DNA of 64,000 nt from Winogradskyella sp. UBA3174 (GTDB taxonomy: Bacteria > Bacteroidota > Bacteroidia > Flavobacteriales > Flavobacteriaceae): contig NZ_DEXW01000062.1 of the NCBI RefSeq assembly GCF_002364335.1, forward strand, positions 75,036 through 139,035. Direction: 5' to 3'. The first letter of the stretch is position 1. Every line of letters starts with the position of its first letter. Shown in pieces: positions 50,045-59,556 of this stretch. Below the pieces are notes generated by a model. The model was not told the origin of the DNA. It saw only the letters and a list, made by a program, of their open reading frames with translations, and ran no database searches. A program made the translations under genes and the position numbers.

Positions 50045-50719
50045 TTAATCAACAATCTTACCATCTACCATAGTGAGCTTACGATCAGCCATATTAGCTA
50101 ATTCTTGGTTATGCGTTACTATAACAAACGTTTGTTTAAACTCGTCTCTTAGTTTAAAAAATAGATTGTGTAATTGATCTGCAGATTCGCTATCTAAATT
50201 CCCTGAAGGTTCATCTGCAAAGATAATATTTGGTTGATTTATTAATGCTCTAGCCACAGCAACACGTTGTTGCTCGCCTCCAGACATACTATTTGGTTTA
50301 TGATGTAGGCGATCACTTAAGCCTAAATACGCTAGTAATTCTTTAGCTCGTTTTTCAGCATCTTGCTTGGAGGTGTTATTTATAAACGCAGGAATACAAA
50401 CATTTTCTAAGGCTGTAAACTCTGGTAATAATTGATGAAATTGAAATATAAAACCAATATTTTTATTTCTAAACTTAGCCAAAGCTCTATCATTTAAATC
50501 TTTAATAGATTGGTCGTTAATTATGAGTTCAGTTTCAGAGGTGTAATCGGGTTTATCTAATGTGCCTAGAATTTGTAACAAGGTAGTTTTACCAGCACCG
50601 GAAGCACCAACTATAGATATGATTTCACTTTCTGAAATAGTAATATTAACTCCCTTTAAGACTTTTAGATCTTTATAAGCTTTCTGAATGTTTTTTGCGG
50701 AAATAATGGTTTTACTCAT
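50045..50719 (-). CDS. ABC transporter ATP-binding protein, LolD/MacB-like
   Basis: A 224-residue nucleotide-binding subunit. Walker A is GASGAGKTT near residues 37-45, the Q-loop is FIFQFHQLLPEFTALENV, the signature is MSGGEQQRVAVARAL, Walker B is IIFADEPSGNLD, and the switch His is in VIVTHNQEL. FQFHQLLPEFTALENV and length point to the LolD/MacB/FtsE type, which powers lipoprotein release or mechanotransmission. No permease gene is adjacent, so its membrane partner must be encoded elsewhere. The call of lipoprotein export is an inference. Confidence 0.9.
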   Translation of the reverse strand: MSKTIISAKNIQKAYKDLKVLKGVNITISESEIISIVGASGAGKTTLLQILGTLDKPDYTSETELIINDQSIKDLNDRALAKFRNKNIGFIFQFHQLLPEFTALENVCIPAFINNTSKQDAEKRAKELLAYLGLSDRLHHKPNSMSGGEQQRVAVARALINQPNIIFADEPSGNLDSESADQLHNLFFKLRDEFKQTFVIVTHNQELANMADRKLTMVDGKIVD

Positions 50720-50759
50720 ACAAACGTGAAAATAATACTTAATGTATTAACCCACAATA

Positions 50760-53198
50760 TTAAGATGTAGTTTTGCCTTTGAAGATTGATTTAATGCCAT
50801 TAAAATCAATAAAATATTGCAGACGTAGAGAAAATGTATGCTGAACAGGTTGATTAAATAAAAGATCTAAACTTTGATTAAAGTTGTCTTCTACATTTTC
50901 ATCATTACTAAATAATTGATTACGGTACAAGACCGTTAAAAAACTACCTTGTACAAACTGCCAAGAGTAACTCAAATCTATATTCCAAGTACTAAAGTTA
51001 ATATTAGGATTATTACTAATATTATCAACTGTGTAACCAGAGTCGGTAGTTAAACGGCCATTATCTAAGAGTGTAAAAAGTTGATTGTCATAAGCTACAG
51101 TATCCCAGTAATGTCTAAAACTTAATGCTAATGAATGAAAAGGATTAAAGTTATAATTACCAGAAAGTGTGTTTGTAAGGCGTTGCCTATTACGTTCCCC
51201 AAAAACAGCTTCGTCATTTTCTCGTGTAGCATAACCTCTGTCACCATTTCTAAAGTCGAAGTTTAGCCCATAAGACAGTAATAATTTATCACTAACTCTT
51301 ACCCTTGGTTCAATTTCAAAGTCATAACGAAAAAAGTCTCTGCCATCTTCAAAAAGGGTACCTATATTAGCTCTTAAATCTATAGCAAAAACGCGGTTAT
51401 AATTTGAAGAAAACCAACCGCCTGTACTTACAGAATTTTCAAAAATAAAAGCCCTTCCGTCTCTAGATTCAAAAAAATCGAATTGCTCGCCTGGTTCTAC
51501 ATTTAATCTAAAACCATACGCATCTAATTTTATAGTAGAGGCTCGGTAACCACCACCAAAATTCACTCTAGCAAATACATTTGGATCTACTAATCTCCTA
51601 TAATTAAAAAAGGCATTAATTCTATAGCTATTAAGCTTTCCTGAGGGTTCAAAAGTCTCATAAGAGACATCAGTGCCAAAATCATTTTGATTATTTCTAA
51701 GGTTAAGGCCTAAGTCATTAATATTATATTTTGTGTCTGCGTATCTGTGGTCAAAACTATACCTTAAGTTACCATGTACTTTACCAACAAATAAAAAACT
51801 ACTAAACCCGGTTTCTAAATCTGAATTTTGGTAATTGACGTTACTCATTCTCAGTTCGGTATTAATTCTATAGGTATTTCTTTTATTGATAAGGTCTGCT
51901 ACTAAAGCCGTGGCATTAGCATCTCTAAAACTTCCTTCTCTGGTAACATTAGTATTAATTAAACTTACGGATGAATTTCCATTAAATTGCTGATCGACCA
52001 CCAAAATATTGTAATTGGTAAAAGGTTCAACAACTTCACTCCGTTTTTCACCTGTCTCAGTGTTTGTGACTGATGCTTCTGTTTTTTCTGTTATAGCGTT
52101 AAAAAAACCAATTCCTAGTCCTTCTTTAGTTCTACCAGAAACTTTAAGAGCGTTTAATACCTTAACCTCATTTGGGACATTAGCCTCTTCATTTTCATCT
52201 AATTCTAATTCTCCGCTTGGTGCGTTACCTATACGTCTTGAAAAGAATAGCCCACCTTTAGAAAATAAATCTACCCCTTCTGTAAAAAATTGCCGTTGCT
52301 CTGAGAAGGTTTGTTCAAAAGGACCAAGGTTTAAAACGACATTATCAAAACCTGCTTGACTAAAATCTGGAACTAACGTTGCGTCTAAAGTAAAGTTATC
52401 TGTAATACCGTATTTAACATCCATTCCGAAGGTTAAATTGGTGTCTGTTTGGCCGTCAAAATTGTTTATAATTCCGGTAGAAAACGGGTAAAGATTTAAT
52501 CTTACAGGTGGTTTAATGCCATCTAAGCCTGTAAGTTCACCATGATAAAGTCCAATATTTCCTTGTGTAGGATCTATTGTATTCCAGCTATATTGAGAAC
52601 GTTCGCGTCTATATTGTCTTTGAAATTGTAAACCCCAAGTTGGTTTTTCTTGATCTTCAAAACGTAAGGTTCTGTATGGTATTTCTATCTCAATAACCCA
52701 ACCATCATCAACGATTTGAACAGCACTTTGCCAAACCGCATTCCAGCTAAAATCTTCTCCAATACTTGGATTGGCAATAGCATCTGCTTGTTGACCAGAA
52801 CTAAATACGACAAAATGAGTATCGTTTTGAGAATCGTTATTGGGATTTAATACGACACGCAAAAAATCGGCTTGACCAAAATTATCACGAGACGTTAGTT
52901 GGCTCATTATTTTAGTAGGATCGTCGTATAAATAAGCACCTACATAAATAGCGTTATCGTCGTAAGTTATTTTTACTTCGGTACGCTGATTTTTATCTCT
53001 TAAATTTCCTATTTCTGGTTGAAACTGAACAAAATCGGTAGCAATATCTGCTTCAGCCCAAAAACTTTCATTTAAAATACCATCAATTTTTGGAGCTTTA
53101 TTTGTGCGCGAAATATTTAGTACTTTTTTGTCTTGGGATAAACTAATATTACTAAAAAAAAGTAGGACTATAATAATAAGTGAAGAACGTAAGTTCAT
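50760..53198 (-). CDS. DUF5916 outer-membrane protein with N-terminal CBM9-like domain
   Basis: An 812-residue exported protein. It has a signal peptide (LIIIVLLFFSNISLSQ). Residues about 30-215 form a carbohydrate-binding family 9-like domain (KIDGILNESFWAEADIATDF; KITYDDNAIYVGAYLYDD). The remainder is a DUF5916 region predicted to form an outer-membrane barrel (many alternating aromatic strands, ending LRLQYFIDFNGIKS). QRQFFTEGVDLFSKGGLFFSR-like sequence near residue 300 is characteristic. Its function is unknown, possibly glycan-related at the surface. It stands about 40 bases upstream of the ABC gene on the same strand. Confidence 0.87.
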   Translation of the reverse strand: MNLRSSLIIIVLLFFSNISLSQDKKVLNISRTNKAPKIDGILNESFWAEADIATDFVQFQPEIGNLRDKNQRTEVKITYDDNAIYVGAYLYDDPTKIMSQLTSRDNFGQADFLRVVLNPNNDSQNDTHFVVFSSGQQADAIANPSIGEDFSWNAVWQSAVQIVDDGWVIEIEIPYRTLRFEDQEKPTWGLQFQRQYRRERSQYSWNTIDPTQGNIGLYHGELTGLDGIKPPVRLNLYPFSTGIINNFDGQTDTNLTFGMDVKYGITDNFTLDATLVPDFSQAGFDNVVLNLGPFEQTFSEQRQFFTEGVDLFSKGGLFFSRRIGNAPSGELELDENEEANVPNEVKVLNALKVSGRTKEGLGIGFFNAITEKTEASVTNTETGEKRSEVVEPFTNYNILVVDQQFNGNSSVSLINTNVTREGSFRDANATALVADLINKRNTYRINTELRMSNVNYQNSDLETGFSSFLFVGKVHGNLRYSFDHRYADTKYNINDLGLNLRNNQNDFGTDVSYETFEPSGKLNSYRINAFFNYRRLVDPNVFARVNFGGGYRASTIKLDAYGFRLNVEPGEQFDFFESRDGRAFIFENSVSTGGWFSSNYNRVFAIDLRANIGTLFEDGRDFFRYDFEIEPRVRVSDKLLLSYGLNFDFRNGDRGYATRENDEAVFGERNRQRLTNTLSGNYNFNPFHSLALSFRHYWDTVAYDNQLFTLLDNGRLTTDSGYTVDNISNNPNINFSTWNIDLSYSWQFVQGSFLTVLYRNQLFSNDENVEDNFNQSLDLLFNQPVQHTFSLRLQYFIDFNGIKSIFKGKTTS

Positions 53199-53418
53199 AT
53201 CAAATTGATGAATTTTAATATCTTATTTAGGTTACAAATAAATAAGAATTTATTGGAACTTTTGGTTGTGCAAATTTACATTGTCACTTTAACCTTTGCT
53301 CCTAATTAAAAGTTAAAATGCTTTACGGCATGTTACCGCAATCTTCTATTGACCTGACAGTATTTAATTTTGGAATACTTATTGCTCATTATAATGTATT
53401 AATACTTTAAAATTATAA

Positions 53419-53688
53419 ATGAAAAAATACCATAAACTACTATTGGGTTTGCTTTTTGATGCTGCAGGCTTTGTCTCTTTTTTAATACCCGGAATTGGAG
53501 AATTCTCTGATATAATTTGGGCACCAGTTTCTGCTTGGTTAATGACCAAACTATACAGAGGTAAAACAGGAAAAATTGCAGCAGCAGTTACTTTTGTTGA
53601 AGAAGCATTACCATTTGCTGATGTCTTACCTTCATTTACTTTAATGTGGTTATATACCTATGTTATAAAAACTAAAAAAAATAACTGA
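53419..53688 (+). CDS. small membrane protein, unknown
   Basis: An 89-residue protein with an ATG start and two to three hydrophobic segments (about 7-25, 30-44 and 66-82). Notable patterns are GLLFDAAGFVSFLIPGIGEF and EEALPFADVLPSF. It is likely an inner-membrane protein. It resembles short uncharacterised flavobacterial proteins but has no known function. A TAATTTTG box lies at 53365-53372. It is convergent with the phosphatidyltransferase gene, with only 10 bases between them. Confidence 0.75.
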   Translation: MKKYHKLLLGLLFDAAGFVSFLIPGIGEFSDIIWAPVSAWLMTKLYRGKTGKIAAAVTFVEEALPFADVLPSFTLMWLYTYVIKTKKNN

Positions 53689-53698
53689 GAAGAATAGA

Positions 53699-54460
53699 CT
53701 ACAATAATTTTCTAATAGCAATAAAAATAAAAATCATTGCTGAGTAGCCTATGAAAAACGGAATGATATAGCCTTTTAGTCCTGCAACAAGCATAATAGC
53801 AATAATTAGAAGTTGAAAGCCTAAACCAAAAGTTGAAATTGCGGTCATTAACCATTTTGGGAATATTTTTCCATTTGAAGCATTTTTATCTAAATAGTAA
53901 ATAGCCTTATCAAAACCACCATAAAAAATCTTGTATAGTTTAAATAAAATATCAACATTACTTTGCTTTTCACCTTTTAATGCTATGGGTGTTGTGTCTT
54001 CAAATATCCTGCTAGTAGTGTCACCATTAAATTGATTTCTTAAAATCACATAATAATAATTGTATAGTGTTCCTTGAAGCTGTATTCCTAAAAAGGCCAA
54101 GATACACCACCAAATATTAGAGTCTGTAATATGCCATAGCGCTAGTAAAATGATAGCATTTAGTATAATGTCTGATACCGAGTCTAAATACCGACCAGTA
54201 TAGGATGGTGTGTTTTTAATACGTGCTAATTCACCATCAGCAGCGTCGAGGATAGATTTAAATATAAGAAAAAAAGCTGCTAGCCAATAATAGCCTAGCA
54301 ATATAAACATTACACCAATTAAGCCAGAAATTATAAAGCCTATGGTTACATGTACTGGTGTAAATTGTGTATTCTTTAGAGCATGAGAAATAACTCTTGC
54401 TATTGGTCTTCCATAATCAGAAAGATCAATAAATTTATGCTCTTTTGGTAATTTTGACAT
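53699..54460 (-). CDS. CDP-alcohol phosphatidyltransferase family protein
   Basis: A 253-residue membrane enzyme. The complete family signature DG-xx-AR-x8-G-x3-D-x3-D is present in the segment beginning DGELARIKNTPSYTG and continuing RYLDSVSD, near residues 93-115. These aspartates bind the metal and CDP-alcohol. About six hydrophobic segments surround it. Family members make phosphatidylglycerol, phosphatidylinositol, phosphatidylcholine or related lipids. Which alcohol is used here is not readable. It lies 37 bases downstream of the DMP19-like gene. Confidence 0.92.
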   Translation of the reverse strand: MSKLPKEHKFIDLSDYGRPIARVISHALKNTQFTPVHVTIGFIISGLIGVMFILLGYYWLAAFFLIFKSILDAADGELARIKNTPSYTGRYLDSVSDIILNAIILLALWHITDSNIWWCILAFLGIQLQGTLYNYYYVILRNQFNGDTTSRIFEDTTPIALKGEKQSNVDILFKLYKIFYGGFDKAIYYLDKNASNGKIFPKWLMTAISTFGLGFQLLIIAIMLVAGLKGYIIPFFIGYSAMIFIFIAIRKLL

Positions 54461-54497
54461 TTAAGTTTGTCATAGTAAAAAGTCTTTAGGAATATAC

Positions 54498-54965
54498 CTA
54501 ATATTCAAAATCAGTTTTGTGTAATTTTATGTAATCTATAGTTAAGCCAACAATATCTTCCTTAGAATTAACTAAATCTAACTCTAAGTTAGACCATAAT
54601 TCTAAATCCTTTATTTGTAATTTTTCCATAAACTGCCTGCGCGAAATAATATCTTTTGGCACAGGCAATTCTGGAAATATTCTCAAAGCTTTATCTATTA
54701 CATTAACAGTTTCATTAGCATTAATTGCAGTAAATGCTTTCAACACTTCATGTGAAAATTCACCTGAAGTATTGAAAAAGAAACCATAAAGACCTTCATT
54801 GTTAATTTCACTTTCAAAAATATCTATGAAGACAAAGGTTTTTTCTGACTCCGTTAAGTTTTGAAATGATTTATTTTTATCCGCTTTATTCCAGATGACA
54901 GTACCAACAAGTTCTATTATGTCAGTGTCTTTTGTTTGGTTTAAAGAGAAATCAATTTCGGTCAT
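54498..54965 (-). CDS. DMP19-like (DUF4375) protein
   Basis: A 155-residue soluble acidic protein. The central GLYGFFFNTSGEFSHEVLKAFTAINA and the following FPELPVPKDIISRRQFMEKL match the pattern of the DMP19/DUF4375 family, in which a phage-type DNA-mimic-like fold has been described; the assignment is from pattern recognition. Acidic composition is consistent with that fold. It may bind a basic protein partner, but no partner is suggested by the neighbours. It starts with ATG and is upstream of the phosphatidyltransferase. Confidence 0.7.
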   Translation of the reverse strand: MTEIDFSLNQTKDTDIIELVGTVIWNKADKNKSFQNLTESEKTFVFIDIFESEINNEGLYGFFFNTSGEFSHEVLKAFTAINANETVNVIDKALRIFPELPVPKDIISRRQFMEKLQIKDLELWSNLELDLVNSKEDIVGLTIDYIKLHKTDFEY

Positions 54966-55020
54966 TACTATTTACTAAATTTGAATTTGCAAATATACAT
55001 TAATATATGATGCAAAAATC

Positions 55021-55596
55021 TTAGTTTTCTACTGTAAAATTAAACACGACTTCAATGTCAGTTTCACCACCAGCATTAGCAATTAAGCCTTCGTTAACTC
55101 CTTCTGCATCTTTGCTTGGCTCATGACGTAATGTTACTATAACGGTATTATCTGTGCCTGCAACACCAGAATTAAAACTAAAGTCAACACCAATTGGGTT
55201 GCCATTTCCGTCTAAATCGTTGTATGTAATTGTACTTCCCGAGCTTCCTGTAAGTGCATAGAAAACTTGGTGCTCATCTGCTTCTTCTAATACTTCTAGC
55301 GTGACGTCTTCTGCAGGACTATCAATTTCATTCAAAAACTGAACAGATCCAGTATATTGTGTTGATGCTAATATGGTACCCATCGTTGTTATTATTGGTG
55401 CATCTGGTCCATCGGCACCATCTAAATCTTGACTTTGTATAACTACAGAAGAACCAGTTGTTATAGGGCTCAATTCAAAGCGAACGGTTGTAATGACTTC
55501 TTCTTCGTTTACAACGTCTGGATTGTCATCATCTGAACACGATGAAAAAGAAATTGCTAAAGCTGCTAAAATTGAAAGTGTTTTATAAGTTTTCAT
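55021..55596 (-). CDS. outer-membrane-type lipoprotein paired with the TonB-dependent receptor
   Basis: A 191-residue lipoprotein. The signal ends in ISFSSC (lipid at about Cys20) followed by an acidic SDDDNPD stretch, the surface-export-like signal of Bacteroidota lipoproteins. The mature domain is beta-rich with acidic loops (QSQDLDGADGPDAPIITTMG; ITYNDLDGNGNPIGVDFSF). NCBI pipelines often call such proteins type 1 periplasmic binding fold superfamily, a name I treat with caution. It starts 20 bases after the TonB receptor stop, so it is likely the capture lipoprotein for the same ligand. Confidence 0.8.
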   Translation of the reverse strand: MKTYKTLSILAALAISFSSCSDDDNPDVVNEEEVITTVRFELSPITTGSSVVIQSQDLDGADGPDAPIITTMGTILASTQYTGSVQFLNEIDSPAEDVTLEVLEEADEHQVFYALTGSSGSTITYNDLDGNGNPIGVDFSFNSGVAGTDNTVIVTLRHEPSKDAEGVNEGLIANAGGETDIEVVFNFTVEN

Positions 55597-55616
55597 AATA
55601 AAAAATGTTTAAAAAA

Positions 55617-58016
55617 TTAATAATTGAGTTGTAATTGTAACATCACATTACGGCCTAAATCATCTGAAAAATAGCGGAGTCTATTTAAGTACGCTCTGTA
55701 TGTTGTGTTAAAAATATTGTTAACGCTAAGCGCTATGTTTAAAATCATTTTTCGTGAAATGTCAAACGACATATCTGAGTAAAAATGAAGTAAGTGGTAA
55801 GCAGGTGGAGGTGTACTAATATCTACGAGTTCTGTTGTATTTGTTGAAGCAATAAACACTTCAAAATTATTATCCGGAAATTGTGTTTGCTCCAAAACCC
55901 ACTCACTTTTTAGTGTAATGCTTAAGTCATTCCATTCTGGTTTAAAAAAATTCACACTATTTATGGTATTAAAAGCAGGCATGTCTATAAGTGGTCTGTT
56001 GTCACTTAAATCATTACCTCTTATAAATGCAGATTTATTTGCTAATACAAGATTATCTGTAGCGTTATAATTTAAGCTTACATCAATTCCGAACAATTCT
56101 GCATTAGATTGCTTATAATTCCAAACAGGAAAAGCACCCCTTATCGTTTGCTCAATACCAAAAGGTTCTAAATAAATAAAATCATTTATTCTATTATAGA
56201 AACCTTCAACAGTTGCGTTAAAATCTGAGTTATTATAGATGTAAGTTAGACCAACTCGGTTAGATAACTCTTGCTTTAATCTTAGTTCGCCCAATTCAAT
56301 ACGTGCTGCAGAATGGTGTAATCCATCACTAAATAATTCTGACGGATTTGGTGGTCTTCTCGATAAACTGTAATTAAATAGAAAGGTGTTTTGGGTATTC
56401 AACTTAAATTTAATGCCAGTAGAAGCTGAAATATTATGATAATCAAAAATAGGGTTCGTTAACAATTGTGTGCCCAAATCTTCAATTATAATATCTCCAA
56501 AATCTTCATCGTAACCACGTTCTTCCCAACGGCTAGTTCTATAGAACTTCTTTGCATCAATTCTATTAAAATCATAGCGTACTCCAGCATCTATACTTGT
56601 GGTTTCGTTAACATACCAATCTACAGTGAGATAAGTGCCAAAATCATACCTGTTATAATCTGGTATTAAGCGTCTTACGCCAGTTTCTGGATTTGCAAAA
56701 TTATCTTGAAACCTACCCATAAGTCCAAACTTAAATTTGTAATCTGTTTCAGAATCTAGTATAACATCAGTAGTTAGTGTATGCGTTTGTAATGTAAGAT
56801 CTAAAGCGGGTTTATTTCTGTCATCACCAACACGCACATCGAACTCAAAACGTTGATTGTTTTGATAATCGTACTGCACACTCACTTTACCAAAACTTTG
56901 AAATCGCTTATAATATCTCAATTTTGCTAAATGATGGGTTACGTCTTGCTTTGGAGAATTAATAGTAGAACTAAAATCTTCTGTCACTAAAGGTTCTTGA
57001 CTATTAATTGCATTAACTAAATCTCCAATATTACCAATATGCGAAGCTCTTAAAATTCCGATTTCATTATTCAAATAACTGTAAAATACTTCAAAACCAG
57101 ATTCAAAAGTATTATAACCAGTATTTACAGAAAAGGCTTTAGTTGCAGATCCTGTATTTGTTAAATAATAATCGGGAGCTTTAAAATCACCATTTTGTTT
57201 ATAGGTGCCTTGGCCTTTAACAAACCAACCATTGCGATACGTTTTATTTAAATTAGAACTTATAGAAAAAGCTCTACCATTGGTCTGTCCGCTTAAAATA
57301 GTATTACCATAAAGTGAGTCTGCTAAAACAATACGAGATGGATTAATAACTATAACACCACCAATGGCGTCACCACCATAGGCTAACGCTCCTGAACCTT
57401 TTATAACAGATATTTGTCCGGCAGAATTAATATCTATATTAGGCGCATGTTCAATTCCCCATTCTTGGTCTTGTTGACGTACACCATTATTTACAATTAA
57501 AAGACGGCTACTATGCATTCCGTTTATCATTGGTTTAACGATAGTATTACCAGTATTTATTGAAGAAACACCACTAACTTCTTTTAAAGCATCACCAAGA
57601 TTTAAAGCACTATATTTCTTTAGTGTCTTTTCGCTTATGGTAGTTTCTTGGGCGGTAACTGTTTCTTTTCTACTAGAAGAACCAGTAATAGATACTTCAT
57701 TTAACTCTTCTACATGATGCTCTAAACGAATCACCTTATAAGTATCACCTTTTATTGTAATACGAATTGTTTTGGTATCGCAAGCAATATGAGAAATCAC
57801 TAATAATAATTCTTTAGCACAAAGGTTTTCAATTTTGAATTTCCCTTCAGCATCTGAAGTTATATAACGATTCTCAGTTTTTATGAATATTGAAGCTTGC
57901 ACAATAGGTTCTCCATCGTGAAAATCTTTAACCTCACCCAATAAGGTATATGAACAGTTTTGGCTATAGCTAAATCCAACAGTGATTAGAGCTACAACTA
58001 ATAAGAGTTGTTTCAT
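55617..58016 (-). CDS. TonB-dependent receptor
   Basis: A 799-residue outer-membrane receptor. The order is: signal peptide (residues 1-18), a carboxypeptidase-regulatory-like domain (about 22-105, GEPIVQASIFIKTENRYITS), a plug domain (about 115-225, with SALNLGDALKEVSGVSSINT and SVIKGSGALAYGGDAIGGVI) and a barrel of about 22 strands ending in LQLQLNY. It carries ligands into the periplasm using TonB-ExbBD energy. The small His/Cys-rich gene upstream suggests a metal such as zinc or copper rather than a glycan. No SusD partner is present. Confidence 0.92.
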   Translation of the reverse strand: MKQLLLVVALITVGFSYSQNCSYTLLGEVKDFHDGEPIVQASIFIKTENRYITSDAEGKFKIENLCAKELLLVISHIACDTKTIRITIKGDTYKVIRLEHHVEELNEVSITGSSSRKETVTAQETTISEKTLKKYSALNLGDALKEVSGVSSINTGNTIVKPMINGMHSSRLLIVNNGVRQQDQEWGIEHAPNIDINSAGQISVIKGSGALAYGGDAIGGVIVINPSRIVLADSLYGNTILSGQTNGRAFSISSNLNKTYRNGWFVKGQGTYKQNGDFKAPDYYLTNTGSATKAFSVNTGYNTFESGFEVFYSYLNNEIGILRASHIGNIGDLVNAINSQEPLVTEDFSSTINSPKQDVTHHLAKLRYYKRFQSFGKVSVQYDYQNNQRFEFDVRVGDDRNKPALDLTLQTHTLTTDVILDSETDYKFKFGLMGRFQDNFANPETGVRRLIPDYNRYDFGTYLTVDWYVNETTSIDAGVRYDFNRIDAKKFYRTSRWEERGYDEDFGDIIIEDLGTQLLTNPIFDYHNISASTGIKFKLNTQNTFLFNYSLSRRPPNPSELFSDGLHHSAARIELGELRLKQELSNRVGLTYIYNNSDFNATVEGFYNRINDFIYLEPFGIEQTIRGAFPVWNYKQSNAELFGIDVSLNYNATDNLVLANKSAFIRGNDLSDNRPLIDMPAFNTINSVNFFKPEWNDLSITLKSEWVLEQTQFPDNNFEVFIASTNTTELVDISTPPPAYHLLHFYSDMSFDISRKMILNIALSVNNIFNTTYRAYLNRLRYFSDDLGRNVMLQLQLNY

Positions 58017-58052
58017 TCATCTTTTAATTAATGTAAATAAAATTCTAGATTA

Positions 58053-58388
58053 TTACACTAAAGATGGTGGTCCACGAAGTAAGTACGTTAAGTATTGATT
58101 ATTTTTATTTACTTCTATATAATGAGAAGTAATTGCTGATGATATTTCAGATTGCTCTAAAGTGAACGATTGAATTTCGAAAAAGAATGCAGTTGTAAGT
58201 TTAAATTTATAGAAATCGCAATCAAAATCAGAGGTGTGTAAGTGGCTAGAAGATTCACCTAAACACACTTCGTGCTCGTGATGATTAAAGACATGCATCA
58301 GTTTTATGACAGACGGAGTTAGGACAACAAAAACAAGCATTATTGCTAATGCTCTAAATACTGATGCTATAACTGCTTTGATATTCAA
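58053..58388 (-). CDS. small His/Cys-rich membrane-anchored protein
   Basis: A 111-residue protein with one N-terminal hydrophobic helix (about residues 5-27). A metal-site-like segment follows: HVFNHHEHEVC (about 32-42), then SSHLHTSDFDCDFYKF (about 47-62). It ends in LTYLLRGPPSLV; the RGPP end resembles DUF2946-type small proteins found near metal-responsive genes in Bacteroidota. Its start overlaps the preceding gene by four bases (ATGA), and the TonB receptor follows 36 bases later, so it is an operon member. A role in metal sensing or delivery is an inference. Confidence 0.8.
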   Translation of the reverse strand: MNIKAVIASVFRALAIMLVFVVLTPSVIKLMHVFNHHEHEVCLGESSSHLHTSDFDCDFYKFKLTTAFFFEIQSFTLEQSEISSAITSHYIEVNKNNQYLTYLLRGPPSLV

Positions 58389-58879
58389 TCTACAAAACGT
58401 TTTAATCCGAACCGTCTCAACATTTTCTTTTCAAATTCCCAGAAAAATTTAAACTGGCCAAAAAGCCAACCAAATGAAACTAAAAGAATTTGATAAAAAA
58501 CAAGTCCAATGATAATAAATAAAACCCAATATATAATTGGATTTAAGTTTTCTTTAGTAATTCCGATGAGTTTTATTATTGGTCTGCCAATAATAAGTGA
58601 AGATGAACCTGTGATGGCAAATACCATGAACACCCGAATTATTTCCCATTTATAATCTAAAACCCATTTTTTTTCTAATTTCTTAAATAGAAATAATAAG
58701 AATTTTAGTAGTAGAAAAAAAATAACTATAGCGGTTAGTATCGTTAAAATTAAACCATAGGTTTTTGTAAAAGTATTGGCGATTTTAAAAGCAGAATACC
58801 CTAAAATAAGGGTACCAAAAAAGGGAAATAACAACTGCCAATTATGTTGAATTTCCCAAGTTTTTTTAAAGTTTTCCAT
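58385..58879 (-). CDS. polytopic membrane protein, unknown (DUF6787-like size)
   Basis: A protein of about 164 residues with four hydrophobic helices (near residues 15-33, 40-62, 78-98 and 113-140 counting from the ATG at 58877-58879). I preferred this ATG (MENFKKTWEIQHNWQLLFPF) over an in-frame TTG at 58900 that adds seven residues. WEIQHNWQLLFPFFGTL at the start and the aromatic-rich FGWLFGQFKFFWEFEKKML at the end are its clearest features. The family name is uncertain. It overlaps the His/Cys-rich gene by 4 bases. Confidence 0.75.
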   Translation of the reverse strand: MENFKKTWEIQHNWQLLFPFFGTLILGYSAFKIANTFTKTYGLILTILTAIVIFFLLLKFLLFLFKKLEKKWVLDYKWEIIRVFMVFAITGSSSLIIGRPIIKLIGITKENLNPIIYWVLFIIIGLVFYQILLVSFGWLFGQFKFFWEFEKKMLRRFGLKRFVD

Positions 58880-58907
58880 AGCACTATAAAGGTGCTGCAA
58901 ATTTACG

Positions 58908-59345
58908 CTAAATTCTAGGAACGTATCCAGTTAAGCGTGTCTTATATTTTAGCTGAAAGTATACAAAGTAATTATACAACATGTAGTTGACTTCGTAACC
59001 ATAATCTGTATTAACATCATAATCTACGCGTAGCTCGTATAAACTTTGATCATAAGTTTGAGGTTGCAGATTTCGTTGATTCCAAGATTGAACTAATAAC
59101 GCGTTTCTGGTTTCTAAAAATTCTTGAGAGTGAAACCCTCTAGGTCTCGCTGTGCCGTATAACCACATATTAAAACCAGGTTCAATAATAAAAATTTCGT
59201 AATCATTTTCATCACTACTAATAACAACAGTGTCGCTTTGCACAAGCGCATTTTCTTGATCGTTATTAATTGTTTGATTGCCTTGATAAGATTTACAGCT
59301 TGCTACTAAAGCAAGACCAATAATAAAAGGAATAATTTTTTTCAT
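58908..59345 (-). CDS. DUF6146-like lipoprotein
   Basis: A protein of about 145 residues. The ATG at 59343-59345 gives a clean lipoprotein signal (MKKIIPFIIGLALVASC, Cys17). The frame extends to a GTG at 59372, which would put extra residues before the signal and is less likely. The mature part has IFIIEPGFNMWLYGTARPRG, SQEFLETRNALLVQSWNQRN and a conserved end YFQLKYKTRLTGYVPRI, which I recall from proteins called DUF6146. The role is unknown. It is followed 28 bases later by the polytopic membrane gene. Confidence 0.78.
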   Translation of the reverse strand: MKKIIPFIIGLALVASCKSYQGNQTINNDQENALVQSDTVVISSDENDYEIFIIEPGFNMWLYGTARPRGFHSQEFLETRNALLVQSWNQRNLQPQTYDQSLYELRVDYDVNTDYGYEVNYMLYNYFVYFQLKYKTRLTGYVPRI

Positions 59346-59496
59346 AACATTTAAATATATTAAAAATTTCACAGAGCTAAACAGGTTTTAATCTCATTTA
59401 ACACTGCAAAGCAATCGTATTTATAGGATATACTCAACCAACAATGCGTTAGGTAGGCGTTTGCTTGAGTGAACGGTACTTCTAAATTAGTGAAAA

Positions 59497-59529
59497 TGAA
59501 AAAAGACTCACCTTTACAGTGAGCCTTTT
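59497..59529 (-). terminator. intrinsic terminator after dnaN
   Basis: On the minus strand GGCTCAC pairs with GTGAGTC (one G-T pair, 7-base loop; plus-strand 59505-59511 with 59519-59525), followed by a T run (A run at 59499-59504). Confidence 0.75.
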
Positions 59530-59556
59530 CAATTGTTGAGATAGCAAAATTATTGC

